From Marinicella meishanensis (GTDB lineage Bacteria > Pseudomonadota > Gammaproteobacteria > Xanthomonadales > Marinicellaceae): DNA of 64,000 nucleotides. The translations under genes were made by a program, and so were the position numbers. Each line of letters starts with the position of its first letter. Within the stretch, counting starts at the first letter, position 1. Positions 37,523-46,096 of this stretch are shown here, one piece after another. Where the stretch lies: contig NZ_JAIOUV010000006.1 in assembly GCF_019931145.1 (NCBI RefSeq), positions 62,001 through 126,000 of the forward strand, written 5' to 3'. Under the pieces are notes generated by a model that ran no database searches, was not told the origin of the DNA, and worked only from the letters and a program-made list of their open reading frames with translations.

Positions 37523-40240
37523 ATGAACAGCACAAAGGGGTTAATGGTGTTGCTGGTGGGCTTGATTGCACTGCCGCAACAAGCCCATGCAGAATTGATC
37601 TTTGGTAATGGCTTTGAGCCGTTTCAACTGTGGTCGGATCCGAACACTTGGGGTGGTGCGGTGCCGGGGGCCGATGACGATGTGGTGATTGACGCCGACA
37701 TGAATGTGTTGCTGGACATCGACACCGCCGCCTTGTCGAGCTTGACCATTCATGGCAGCTTGCGGTTTGCGCCTCAAGATTTGTCATTGACCAGTGACTG
37801 GATCATGCTGCATGGTGCCCTGGACATCGGCCACCCGGGCCAACCGCACCAACACCAAGCCATCATCACCTTGACCGGTGATGACCCAGGCAGTAACCCC
37901 ACCACCCGGGGCTTGATGGTGATGGGAGGCCAATTGCGTTTGCATGGGGCGTCACCGGCCAGCACTTGGACCCAAATCAACCAACACATCCAAGCCAACG
38001 ACTCGACCATATCGGTGCTGGACAGCAGCGGCTGGCAAGTCGGTGATCAAATCGCCATCGCCCCGACTGATTTTTACGGCGTCAGTGAAACCGAACTGAT
38101 GGTCATTGATCAAGTCAATGGTCAAAACGTCCAACTGACCTCTCCGGTGGCTGATTTTCGTTGGGGGCTGATGCAATACGCCAGTCCCAGTGGCATGAGT
38201 TTGGATGACAGCACCCTGGTGACGCCGCCGGCCACCGATGGCAACACGCCGCTGGCCCTGGATGAGCGGGCCGAAGTGGGTCATTTAACCCGCAACATCG
38301 TGATCCAGGCGCCGGATGACCCGGCCTGGCAAAACGATGGCCTTGGGGCCCACGTCATGATCATGTCCTTGGATTCCATGTTCCAGGTGGATGGGGTTGA
38401 GTTTCGCCGGGTGGGGCAGGCCGGTCGTCTGGGCCGGTACCCGGTGCACTGGCATGTCTTGAGTTATCTGCCTGATGGCACCGAGATTGGCGATGCAGCG
38501 GGTCATTACCTGCGCAACAGCAGCATCCATGAATCATCCAACCGCTGCGTCACCATTCATGGCACCAATGGCGTTGAGGTGTCCAACAACGTGTGTTTCA
38601 ATGTTTTGGGCCACGCCATCTTTTTTGAGGACGCGGTCGAACGCCGCAACCTGGTCACCAGGAACCTGGTGATGCACGTGCGGTTCCCAGTGCCCGAAAA
38701 CGCCTTAAAACTGCACGACATCAATGTCCAGGCTGGCATCATCACCGGCTCCAGTGGCATCTGGGCCACCAATCCAGACAACACCGTGACCCACAACCAC
38801 GTGGCCGATGCCGAAGGATTTGGCCTGTGGATGGCGTTTCCCGCTGGCCCCTTGGGGATCAACCCCAATGTGCCCATCTTTCCATACCGCATGGAATTCG
38901 GAGTGTTCGATGACAACACCTTGCATTCCAATCAATTCCGTGGGGTGATGTTCGACAACGTGGAAATCGATGACCTCGGTAATGTCGCGGCCTTGCAATA
39001 CGGCTCCACCGCCGATGGCCAGCCAACATTTGACTTCTTGCAACGCTTCACCATCCGTGGCTGGACCCTGTACAAAAACGGCAACGGCAACTTCTGGGAC
39101 CGGGTCATCTGGCCCACCTTTGAAGAGTTTGTCTCGGCCGACAGCGCTGGCAAGTACTTTTCTGGCTCTGGCGCCGAAGGCTTGATCACCCGTTCCTTGT
39201 TGGTGGGCAGCAGTTTGAATGATTTTTCACCGCGGCCCCACCCCTGGATGGGACCACCGACGGCCTTGGCCACTTACCACAGCGCTTTCGACATGCGGGA
39301 AAACATCATTGTTAATTTTCCCTTCGCCGAAGGCCAGACCAGCGGCGCCTTCGCCACCGATGACTACTACATCCGACCGGTCGACAAAGGGCAAGTCCGC
39401 AATGACAACAACCTGCTGGTCAACTCGCACCCGGGTTACCGCAGTGATGCCGCGGTGGATGAAAACATCGCCTTTAATTTCGCCCAAGGCTACACCCATT
39501 ATGTGTTTGCCGGTGCGTTGTGGGACCCGCATGGCATGTGGGGCACCGCCGGCAATTACAGTGTTTATGACCAAACCTTTTTCACCCATGGGGCGACCTG
39601 TGCCACCATCATGCCAGCCAGTCAAAACGCCGCCAGCTGTGATGGTGAGTATTTCGGGGTGGATCAATTCATCATTGATCAAGTGAATTTGCCGTGGGAC
39701 GACCTGATGGAAATCGACATCGACCGCCTGGATGAAGCCAATCCGAATGTGGTGGTGGGGAACTGGCAGGTGGACGCGGCCAACGTCGGTGACCAATTGG
39801 CCCACATGCGCCATTTCGCAGCCCGCGCCAATGGCTTGTTCCGGGTCGACTTCCCCTCCTTGTCGACCTTGCCGGTGGATGTGGCGATGTCCTTGTCCAA
39901 CATGCACGCCGCCAATGATTTCCTGGTGTTGGGCATCACCTTCGATGGCAGCTTAACCGCCCAGGTGTTCGCTTCAACCCATCCCTACAACCACTACATC
40001 ACCGATGCCCATGCCGGCGCCGGCAGTTGGGCCAACAAACACGACTACCTGGCCTTGAATTCACGCCAGGCGGTGATCGATTCAGCCGGCGAAGCTTTCT
40101 GGCAAGACCACGCCAACAACGTGGTTTGGGTTAAAGTCAATTACGCCAACCTGGAACAATGGGAACCACCCGACGGCGAACCCTTTTCCGACAGCACCCT
40201 GTACAACCAATACCACCTGCGCATTTGGGCCGACGACTGA
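37523..40240 (+). CDS. Secreted G8-domain, CEMIP/TMEM2-like parallel beta-helix protein
   Basis: 905 residues, signal peptide MNSTKGLMVLLVGLIALPQQAHA. The mature protein starts ELIFGNGFEPFQLW, an IFxxxFE-type motif placed at the N-terminus. A G8 domain follows (residues 37-150; WGGAVPGADDDVVIDADMNV), then a beta-helix with GQAGRLGRYPVHWHVL and NSSIHESSNRCVTIHGTNG, strongly like the core of animal CEMIP and TMEM2, which act on hyaluronan. The C-terminal 250 residues are unassigned. GAGGTGA precedes the ATG. I infer an extracellular polysaccharide-binding or -cleaving protein; activity is not proven by the motifs. Confidence 0.88.
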   Translation: MNSTKGLMVLLVGLIALPQQAHAELIFGNGFEPFQLWSDPNTWGGAVPGADDDVVIDADMNVLLDIDTAALSSLTIHGSLRFAPQDLSLTSDWIMLHGALDIGHPGQPHQHQAIITLTGDDPGSNPTTRGLMVMGGQLRLHGASPASTWTQINQHIQANDSTISVLDSSGWQVGDQIAIAPTDFYGVSETELMVIDQVNGQNVQLTSPVADFRWGLMQYASPSGMSLDDSTLVTPPATDGNTPLALDERAEVGHLTRNIVIQAPDDPAWQNDGLGAHVMIMSLDSMFQVDGVEFRRVGQAGRLGRYPVHWHVLSYLPDGTEIGDAAGHYLRNSSIHESSNRCVTIHGTNGVEVSNNVCFNVLGHAIFFEDAVERRNLVTRNLVMHVRFPVPENALKLHDINVQAGIITGSSGIWATNPDNTVTHNHVADAEGFGLWMAFPAGPLGINPNVPIFPYRMEFGVFDDNTLHSNQFRGVMFDNVEIDDLGNVAALQYGSTADGQPTFDFLQRFTIRGWTLYKNGNGNFWDRVIWPTFEEFVSADSAGKYFSGSGAEGLITRSLLVGSSLNDFSPRPHPWMGPPTALATYHSAFDMRENIIVNFPFAEGQTSGAFATDDYYIRPVDKGQVRNDNNLLVNSHPGYRSDAAVDENIAFNFAQGYTHYVFAGALWDPHGMWGTAGNYSVYDQTFFTHGATCATIMPASQNAASCDGEYFGVDQFIIDQVNLPWDDLMEIDIDRLDEANPNVVVGNWQVDAANVGDQLAHMRHFAARANGLFRVDFPSLSTLPVDVAMSLSNMHAANDFLVLGITFDGSLTAQVFASTHPYNHYITDAHAGAGSWANKHDYLALNSRQAVIDSAGEAFWQDHANNVVWVKVNYANLEQWEPPDGEPFSDSTLYNQYHLRIWADD

Positions 40241-40294
40241 AATCCTGACTGAAGTGACGACTGCAGTCGTCGACAAATGATCTGCCCTGTATCA

Positions 40295-40426
40295 GTCATC
40301 CCGACCAAGTGAAAAGCGTGGAGGGATCTCATGACAATAACGAGATTCCTCGCCTACATGGAAGTAGGTTTGCCGCGTTAGCAGGATGCGGTAGCGGCCC
40401 ACTCACTGTGTTCGGTCGGTATGACA
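40295..40426. repeat. Composite repeat element C (no complete 48-bp unit)
   Basis: 132 bp from GTCATCCCGACCAAGTG to TTCGGTCGGTATGACA. It has the GGGATCTC/GAGATTCC stem and a single CCTACATGGAAGTAGG hairpin but no complete 48-bp unit, so it represents the minimal form of the family. It lies between the convergent G8 and beta-helix genes. Confidence 0.85.
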
Positions 40427-40474
40427 AGGCCAGTGATAGTTCGGTGCAGTGCAGAGCCACGCCAATGAGGCCCG

Positions 40475-41857
40475 TCAATCCCTCAAACCCACCAGCGTCA
40501 CATCGGGGCCCATGTCGCGGCCGTCGTTGCCGGCTTGGTAGCCCAACGAGCCGGGCAGCAAGCGGTAATCGGCGATTTCGATCAAGGCAGGATCGGTGAA
40601 CGTGGGTGAACCACTGAGTGAGGCGGCGTCCTGGCCATGGTGACTTTGCCATTGGGGCAGGGCATAGGCCTGGTTGTGCTCAAAAATGTCGGCCACATAC
40701 AGGTTGTGATCCATGGTGGTTTCGTGCGGTGTGGCCTCCCACGGGTGCAAGAAAAAGCGGCTGACGATGAGGTTGTTGGCCAAGGTGTTTTGAAAAGCCC
40801 CTTGGTCGGTGGTGCCATCGGAACAGCCGTTGAATCCCAAAGCATGGAAATAGTTGTTGGTCAGCACGTTGTAATCCCCACCTTCACCAGTCACCCCAGA
40901 GCAGTGATTCAAGGAAAACGAACCAGCCGTGGCGGTGCTGATGTTGTTGTGAATCCAGGTGTGGCGGGTGTTCAGGCGCGCCGCAATCGACACATCACGG
41001 ATGTAATTGTTGGCAATCACCGAGCCGGTGTCACCGATCGATGGAAAATGGTCGTGTTTGTAATGGATGCCGGTGCGGTGGTTGGAAATTTCATTGTTCA
41101 GTATGCGAATGTGGCGGTCATGGGTGTAGTAAATCCCGGCCGAATTCATGGAGCCGACTTGGGCCCCCGGGCCATCGAGCCAATTGTTTTGCACCACCGC
41201 ATCCACCGCATGGCGGAACACCGTGACGTTGCCGCCGTTGTCATTGACGAAATGGTTGCCTGTGAAGTGGTTGTCTTCGACCAACACCGCCACCACATCC
41301 TCGGTGATGCGGTTTTCACCCACGTTCACCCCAGTTTTGCAATCCTGAAAGGTTAGCCCCCGGATCGTCACAAAACCCTGGTCCACATAAAAACACTGGG
41401 CGCCGATGTTGTTGTTCAAATCATACTGTCCATCAATGACCACCGAGGCGCCGGGATAGGCGGTGATGGTGACCCGGTTCCATGGACCTGGTTGTGGGGT
41501 TTGAAAGACATGGGTTCGGCCGAACGCCATGATCATTTCATAATCGCCATAAGCTCCCTCGGTGAACAGAAAACTGTCATTGTAAGTGCCAGCCAACAAA
41601 TACAGCACATCACCGCCACCCAACAGCGCCTGCGCTGTGCGCAAAGCACAAGGATCGCCGTGGGTACAACTGGCAGTTGTTGAGGCCCCGGGTGCGGCAT
41701 AAAAACAATCATCTTTGGCCCCACAATGCACCGCTTCAAAATCGGACCTGTGCACCATGTCACCATAAACCACCCATGGCTCAGCACCCGCAGCGTCCAA
41801 CCAGGCCAACAGGCCCAATGACATGGTCTTCAACAATTTCAATAGTTTCTTTATCAT
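40475..41857 (-). CDS. Secreted right-handed parallel beta-helix protein
   Basis: 460 residues with an N-terminal signal (MIKKLLKLLKTMSLGLLAW). The N-terminal segment DCFYAAPGASTTASCTHGDP, then ALLGGGDVLYLLAGTYNDS, is the typical opening of PL6/NosD-like beta-helix proteins. Rungs follow (VTIRGLTFQDCKTGVNVGEN, AVLVEDNHFTGNHF, IRILNNEISNHRTGIHY, SVIANNYIRD). Cysteine pairs fit an extracytoplasmic protein. Polysaccharide binding or lysis is plausible, but no catalytic residue can be named. It lacks the C-terminal IFxxxFE motif. It converges on the G8 gene. Confidence 0.85.
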   Translation of the reverse strand: MIKKLLKLLKTMSLGLLAWLDAAGAEPWVVYGDMVHRSDFEAVHCGAKDDCFYAAPGASTTASCTHGDPCALRTAQALLGGGDVLYLLAGTYNDSFLFTEGAYGDYEMIMAFGRTHVFQTPQPGPWNRVTITAYPGASVVIDGQYDLNNNIGAQCFYVDQGFVTIRGLTFQDCKTGVNVGENRITEDVVAVLVEDNHFTGNHFVNDNGGNVTVFRHAVDAVVQNNWLDGPGAQVGSMNSAGIYYTHDRHIRILNNEISNHRTGIHYKHDHFPSIGDTGSVIANNYIRDVSIAARLNTRHTWIHNNISTATAGSFSLNHCSGVTGEGGDYNVLTNNYFHALGFNGCSDGTTDQGAFQNTLANNLIVSRFFLHPWEATPHETTMDHNLYVADIFEHNQAYALPQWQSHHGQDAASLSGSPTFTDPALIEIADYRLLPGSLGYQAGNDGRDMGPDVTLVGLRD

Positions 41858-41960
41858 TAACTCATCTGCCCAATTTAAAGCGAACCCTCAGTATCCAAAA
41901 TCAGGTCCAAGCATTCTGTGACCCACATCAAACAAAGCATTCAATGGCCACCAACAGGCC

Positions 41961-42866
41961 TCAGTCACTGTCCAATAAATAGACCCTCTTGGTCACCACA
42001 TAGCCAGCAAACACCACGACCATCAAGCCCCAAATGACCAAAGTCAATAACAGCTTGTGTGCGGTGGTGAAGACCTCTGGGCCAGAATTCAAGAGGATGG
42101 TCACATCTTGAATGCCCAACTCGGGATGTTGGGTTTTCACTGCCTTGACCAGCTCGCTTTTGTTCACGGCATAACTGGCGGTTTTGAAGTGCCGAGTGTT
42201 TGGATCGGTCATGCGATGGGCTTGATCCAGCACCTCATCTTGGAAGGCCAGGAACAATTCATCATTGGGATCTCTGTAGGTGCCGCGGTGGCGCTGACTG
42301 AAACTTCTGCCCCACCAAACCGTGCGGCTGGTGCCCAACACTTCATACACCAAAAATCCGCGGAAAGTGGTGCCTGACATGCCACCACCGCGGGCTCTGT
42401 GCAAATTGACTTTTTTCTCAAAGTACCAACCGAAGTCATATTTCTTGATCTTGAACTGGCGCTGATCAATCAAAAAAGTCCGTGAACCCAGGTGCTTGCG
42501 CACATCGGCCGGATGCTCAACCGCCTGTTGGTGGTTCATCAACAAATCACCCAATATGAACTGGCTGAACACCTGACCCACACCCATGAACAACAACACC
42601 GCAAACTTCAAATCATCAAACTGTTCTGGATTGAATGGATACCTGATCAACAACCGCCGACTCAAGGCAGCCCGAACCAGCCACGCCAAAAGAAGCGGCA
42701 TGATCACAATAAACACCCAATCAAAATCATACCAAGGAAACTCAACCCACTGAATCAAAGCAGCCCGCACCAATCCAAAGCCCAGCACCAAACCCAACAA
42801 CACCAGGATCAAGACCCCCAAAGGTCGAGCAAGGCCATTAAGAATCATATGCAACCCCCAGCGCAT
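41961..42866 (-). CDS. Integral membrane protein of unknown function
   Basis: 301 residues. Hydrophobic segments lie at about 12-36, 46-66, 85-108 and 270-292, with a soluble basic domain (about 115-265; QFKIKKYDFGWYFEKKVNLH, GTSRTVWWGRSFSQRHRGTY) between the third and fourth. The ATG at 42866 or the one six codons later can serve; GGGGGTT favours the later one. I do not recognise the family. The topology suggests a soluble domain held by flanking membrane helices. Confidence 0.78.
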   Translation of the reverse strand: MRWGLHMILNGLARPLGVLILVLLGLVLGFGLVRAALIQWVEFPWYDFDWVFIVIMPLLLAWLVRAALSRRLLIRYPFNPEQFDDLKFAVLLFMGVGQVFSQFILGDLLMNHQQAVEHPADVRKHLGSRTFLIDQRQFKIKKYDFGWYFEKKVNLHRARGGGMSGTTFRGFLVYEVLGTSRTVWWGRSFSQRHRGTYRDPNDELFLAFQDEVLDQAHRMTDPNTRHFKTASYAVNKSELVKAVKTQHPELGIQDVTILLNSGPEVFTTAHKLLLTLVIWGLMVVVFAGYVVTKRVYLLDSD

Positions 42867-43009
42867 CTAATCGCCCAGAAATAAGTCGCCCAAAAATAAA
42901 TCGACCAGAAAATTGATTCAAACTGTCCAAAGCATCCATCGCATTGATTGTATCCATTGATGAGGTCCATTATAACCAATTACCAAGTATCGAGCCGCCC
43001 AATCCCACT

Positions 43010-43058
43010 ACGCAACACAGGCACCCAGCTTAGCCTGCCCCAGTCAAAACAGGGGCCC
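43010..43058. repeat. CCCC-GGGG palindrome repeat, copy 2
   Basis: GCACCCAGCTTAGCCTG then CCCCAGTCAAAACAGGGG, a diverged copy of the element at 37.34 kb. It is the only recognisable feature in the 336-bp spacer before the helical-protein gene. Confidence 0.7.
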
Positions 43059-43202
43059 ATGTCAATCAATCAGTCCAGAACGACGTCATACCGACTGAGC
43101 ACAGTGATGGTCACGATGACCAATGGGGTTGAATTGATACACACCCATAAAATGACCCTTGGCACAGACTCAGATGTACCTGTTTGTGATAACATTGAAT
43201 TC

Positions 43203-44390
43203 ATGAAAAGGATCATTTTGTTATGGGCCTTGAGTTTGGCCATCCCCGCAATTGGAACTGAAACCAATACTTTTGACGATTTACCGCAGGACTTCAAGGC
43301 ATATCAAGCCTGGATGTTAAAGCTGGATTTGCACTTACTGAAGCAGGATGACGTCGTGGTTCAGTTGGCTGCCATTGAAAGCCAGGCTGCTAAAGTCGGC
43401 TACCAAAACCCCCCAAGTCCGCCATTCATGCAGGCCCTGGATGCCATCTTGGACAAAAAAAACACCCTGACCAAACAAGAACTGCATAAACTCTACCAAA
43501 CATGCTGGTTCAATAATCTCAAAGCTTCCTGTGACCGGCATGATTTGATCCAGCCTTTGGCCACAGCCGATCCGCAAAACTTCTTCAGCCACATGCCCAA
43601 CTTCAGCCAAGCCTTGCTGGCCAACGATGAACAACAACTGACCGCAGCGGTTGAGGCCATGGCCAACAGTCAATTTGCCAAAAAGTATTATGGCAATGGC
43701 ATCGCAACCATCAAACCATTGGTGGATGATTTCATCCGCAACAACCCCATCGAATCCAGGGATGAGGCGGCTTTGGCAGAACAAATTGATGCTTTGATTC
43801 GTGAGCACAAGTACCCAAGTCAGCTCGAGTCTTTGTTTGAACAAAATGCCCACCACAACCAAGTCAATGCCACAGCCTGGAATTACCTGTTCAGTAATTA
43901 CAATTTGCCTGCTCTCAGGCCGTTGTTCGATACCTGTGCCAGCGTTTTGTATGAAGAGTCCTGCCTGGCCTTCGCCGACACTATGATCGGTGCATCTGAT
44001 ACCATTGACATGCAACAAATTGGGTATGGTATTAAACTCAAAATCCTGGCCAACAACAACGATCCCACCCTCACCGAGACTGTCTTCACCAAAGCCAAAA
44101 ACGAACGCTCAATGCGGTGTGTTTTTTCCAGTGTATCAACGGTTTCTACCATGTTCTTTCCAATTTACTTCGACCAATTTTTCCACCACTTGGAAGCCAA
44201 CGGTGAGGCACAAGCCTTTGCCGTAGCCACACAAGCACTGACCAAGCAATTGCTGGAACTGGAAGTCATCAATGAGTCAAAACTGGACCGCTGCCACGAC
44301 ATCAGTCGCATGAATAACGACGATTACCTGCTGCATTATGGAGACGATGACCACATCATCCAAAAATGGCTGATCAAAAAAGATTTTTGA
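43203..44390 (+). CDS. Exported all-helical protein of unknown function (paralogue of the gene at 24.2 kb)
   Basis: 395 residues from the ATG at 43203, where a signal peptide begins (MKRIILLWALSLAIPAIGTE); the frame stays open 255 bases upstream but that part looks non-coding and includes a palindrome repeat. The mature protein is acidic and helical. LFDTCASVLYEESCLAFADT aligns with the 24.2-kb protein, including cysteine positions. The order of segments is the same along the whole length. There is no good ribosome binding site. No family recognised; probably periplasmic. Confidence 0.8.
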   Translation: MKRIILLWALSLAIPAIGTETNTFDDLPQDFKAYQAWMLKLDLHLLKQDDVVVQLAAIESQAAKVGYQNPPSPPFMQALDAILDKKNTLTKQELHKLYQTCWFNNLKASCDRHDLIQPLATADPQNFFSHMPNFSQALLANDEQQLTAAVEAMANSQFAKKYYGNGIATIKPLVDDFIRNNPIESRDEAALAEQIDALIREHKYPSQLESLFEQNAHHNQVNATAWNYLFSNYNLPALRPLFDTCASVLYEESCLAFADTMIGASDTIDMQQIGYGIKLKILANNNDPTLTETVFTKAKNERSMRCVFSSVSTVSTMFFPIYFDQFFHHLEANGEAQAFAVATQALTKQLLELEVINESKLDRCHDISRMNNDDYLLHYGDDDHIIQKWLIKKDF

Positions 44391-44513
44391 TCCAATCCCA
44401 CCCAGCACCCATTGCCAGAACATTCTCCCCTGGAGCCTCGACTGCAGACGAAGTCAATTCACGGGTCAGTGGTTGATGCTGTAAGAGAGTGCTTGATGCC
44501 GCAAGCGGTTGGA

Positions 44514-45413
44514 TTAAGCAGCCTTGGGCAGAACCGGGAACAGGTGCAACAAACAACCTTTGCCGGCAAAGGTCAGCTGGTACTGTGGTTCAGGGTCGGC
44601 GGTTTTTTCCAGCACGCCTTTGGCCACCAAATAATCCAGCAGGGTGGTGGACAGCTGTTGGGCCTTGAGGCGGGCGGCGATGTCGAGCCGGGAAACCAGG
44701 CCCTTGGCCACATACACGGTGTGCAAAATGCGGGCATCGAACTCCGTCAGTTCGGGCAAGGGACCGGTGTATTCTGGATACTGTAATTCAGGGTATTTGC
44801 CTTGGATCTTTTTGTAGGACTCCTGAATGGCGCGGATGTCGTCAGCTTGATCATCGGTTAATTGGTAGCTGTGAAACACCCCCGATTCTTTGGTGCGGAA
44901 ATCCACTTTGGCCAAAAAGATCGGCAGGCCGGTGCCTTTGGCCAGGTGATAAAACCCGGTTTTCCATTGGTCGACTTTGCCACGGGTCCCTTCGGCGGTG
45001 AACAAAAAGAAAATGCGTTGGTCCTTGTGGCGATCCACAAAGCGGGTGATCTTGGCGATTTGGCCTTGTTTGCCGCCCTCACGGGAGATTGGGATGGCAC
45101 CCAGCCACATCATGATGCGGCCTATCACTGGTTTGCGACACCAGCTGTCCTTGATCGAAAAATAAATCTTGATGTCCAATAAAATCGCCGCACCCATGGC
45201 ATACACCACATCCCAATTCGAGGTGTGTGGTGCGGCAATGGTGATGCCGGCCCCGGTTTGATTGGCCCCAATGGCTTTCCAACCGGCCAGCTTAAACCAG
45301 ACCCAAAAAATGCCTTTCAAAAAGTACTTGCCGATCACCCCATCAAAAATGGTGTGGTCGCGGATTTCCAACGATGGTTTGTTCATGTCAAACTGCGGTA
45401 TAAGTTCTGTCAT
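44514..45413 (-). CDS. PlsC-like lysophospholipid acyltransferase with C-terminal extension
   Basis: 299 residues. The acyltransferase motif HTSNWD (H63-D68) and the substrate motif FTAEGTRGK (about residue 142) identify the PlsC/AGPAT superfamily, which transfers acyl groups to lysophospholipids or related acceptors at the inner membrane. IMMWLGAIPISREGG fits the motif between them. Residues 215-299 (ARILHTVYVAKGLVSRLDIA, then LLDYLVAKGVLEK) look like a small winged-helix domain, which is unusual. A second start at residue 10 (MNKPSLEIRD) is possible. Single gene; exact acceptor unknown. Confidence 0.88.
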   Translation of the reverse strand: MTELIPQFDMNKPSLEIRDHTIFDGVIGKYFLKGIFWVWFKLAGWKAIGANQTGAGITIAAPHTSNWDVVYAMGAAILLDIKIYFSIKDSWCRKPVIGRIMMWLGAIPISREGGKQGQIAKITRFVDRHKDQRIFFLFTAEGTRGKVDQWKTGFYHLAKGTGLPIFLAKVDFRTKESGVFHSYQLTDDQADDIRAIQESYKKIQGKYPELQYPEYTGPLPELTEFDARILHTVYVAKGLVSRLDIAARLKAQQLSTTLLDYLVAKGVLEKTADPEPQYQLTFAGKGCLLHLFPVLPKAA

Positions 45414-45492
45414 CCATTATATGGTCACCCAAGACCAATAAAAGTGAAAAAGTGTGCCAAGATTGCCTGAGTTCATGCCCCACAAAACCTGA

Positions 45493-45765
45493 TGTCATCC
45501 CCACCGAGTGAAACGAGTGGAGGGATCTCACAAAAGTTACGAGATTCCTCTCCCACAAGGATGTAGGTGCATGAGTCGAGACGGGATCGGAGACCGGCGC
45601 CTACAAGGATGTAGGTGCATGAGTCGCTACTGGATCGGAGACCGGCGCCTACAAGGATGTTGGTGCATGAGTCGAGACTGGATCGGAGATCGGCGCCTAC
45701 ATGGATGTAGGTGTGTCGCGTAAGCAGGATGCGGAAGCGGCCAGCTGCGTTCGGTCGGTATGACA
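45493..45765. repeat. Composite repeat element D (three 48-bp units)
   Basis: 273 bp with terminal inverted repeats TGTCATCCCCACCGAG and TTCGGTCGGTATGACA. Three 48-bp units lie head to tail at 45552-45599, 45600-45647 and 45648-45695, each with a CCTACA-AGGA-TGTAGG hairpin and ending in a GAGACCGGCG-type end, followed by a partial fourth. It has the same orientation as E and F on the other side of the RTX gene. Confidence 0.9.
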
Positions 45766-45813
45766 ACAAATAAGGGGATCGTGGGGTGTGTAAAACCTGC
45801 TGACATCTTAAAT

Positions 45814-46034
45814 CGTGGACTGAAGTCCACGTTCCAATAAACACCTCCGGAGCGTCGACTTCAGTCGACGTCAAATCGATCGGCATTGAATCAAAACCAA
45901 TAAAAGACATCACCCAAACACCAATTAGAGACTCCCCGGAAAGCCTGCTTCCGTGAAAACAGGGGATCAGGGACCTGATGGCTTGAAATTAAATAACATT
46001 TTCCATATTTAGATTCCCGATCGGGTTCGGGAAT
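45814..46034. repeat. Cluster of short palindromic repeats
   Basis: Four different stem-loops lie close together: CGTGGACTGAAGTCCACG (45814), CGTCGACTTCAGTCGACG (45853), a diverged copy of the CCCC-GGGG palindrome with CACCCAAAC lead-in (45911-45966), and ATTCCCGA/TCGGGAAT (46013). The first three recur beside elements E and F. Together with element D they account for most of the 683-bp spacer upstream of the terminator. Confidence 0.75.
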
Positions 46035-46045
46035 GACGATGTCCA

Positions 46046-46081
46046 CTAAAAAGCCACAACCCGAAAGTTGTGGCTTCTTTT
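46046..46081 (-). terminator. Intrinsic terminator of the RTX gene
   Basis: On the minus strand AAGCCACAAC and GTTGTGGCTT pair around TTTCGG and are followed by TTTTT, 16 bases beyond the RTX stop. Confidence 0.9.
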
Positions 46082-46096
46082 GCAACTGCCAAAAAA

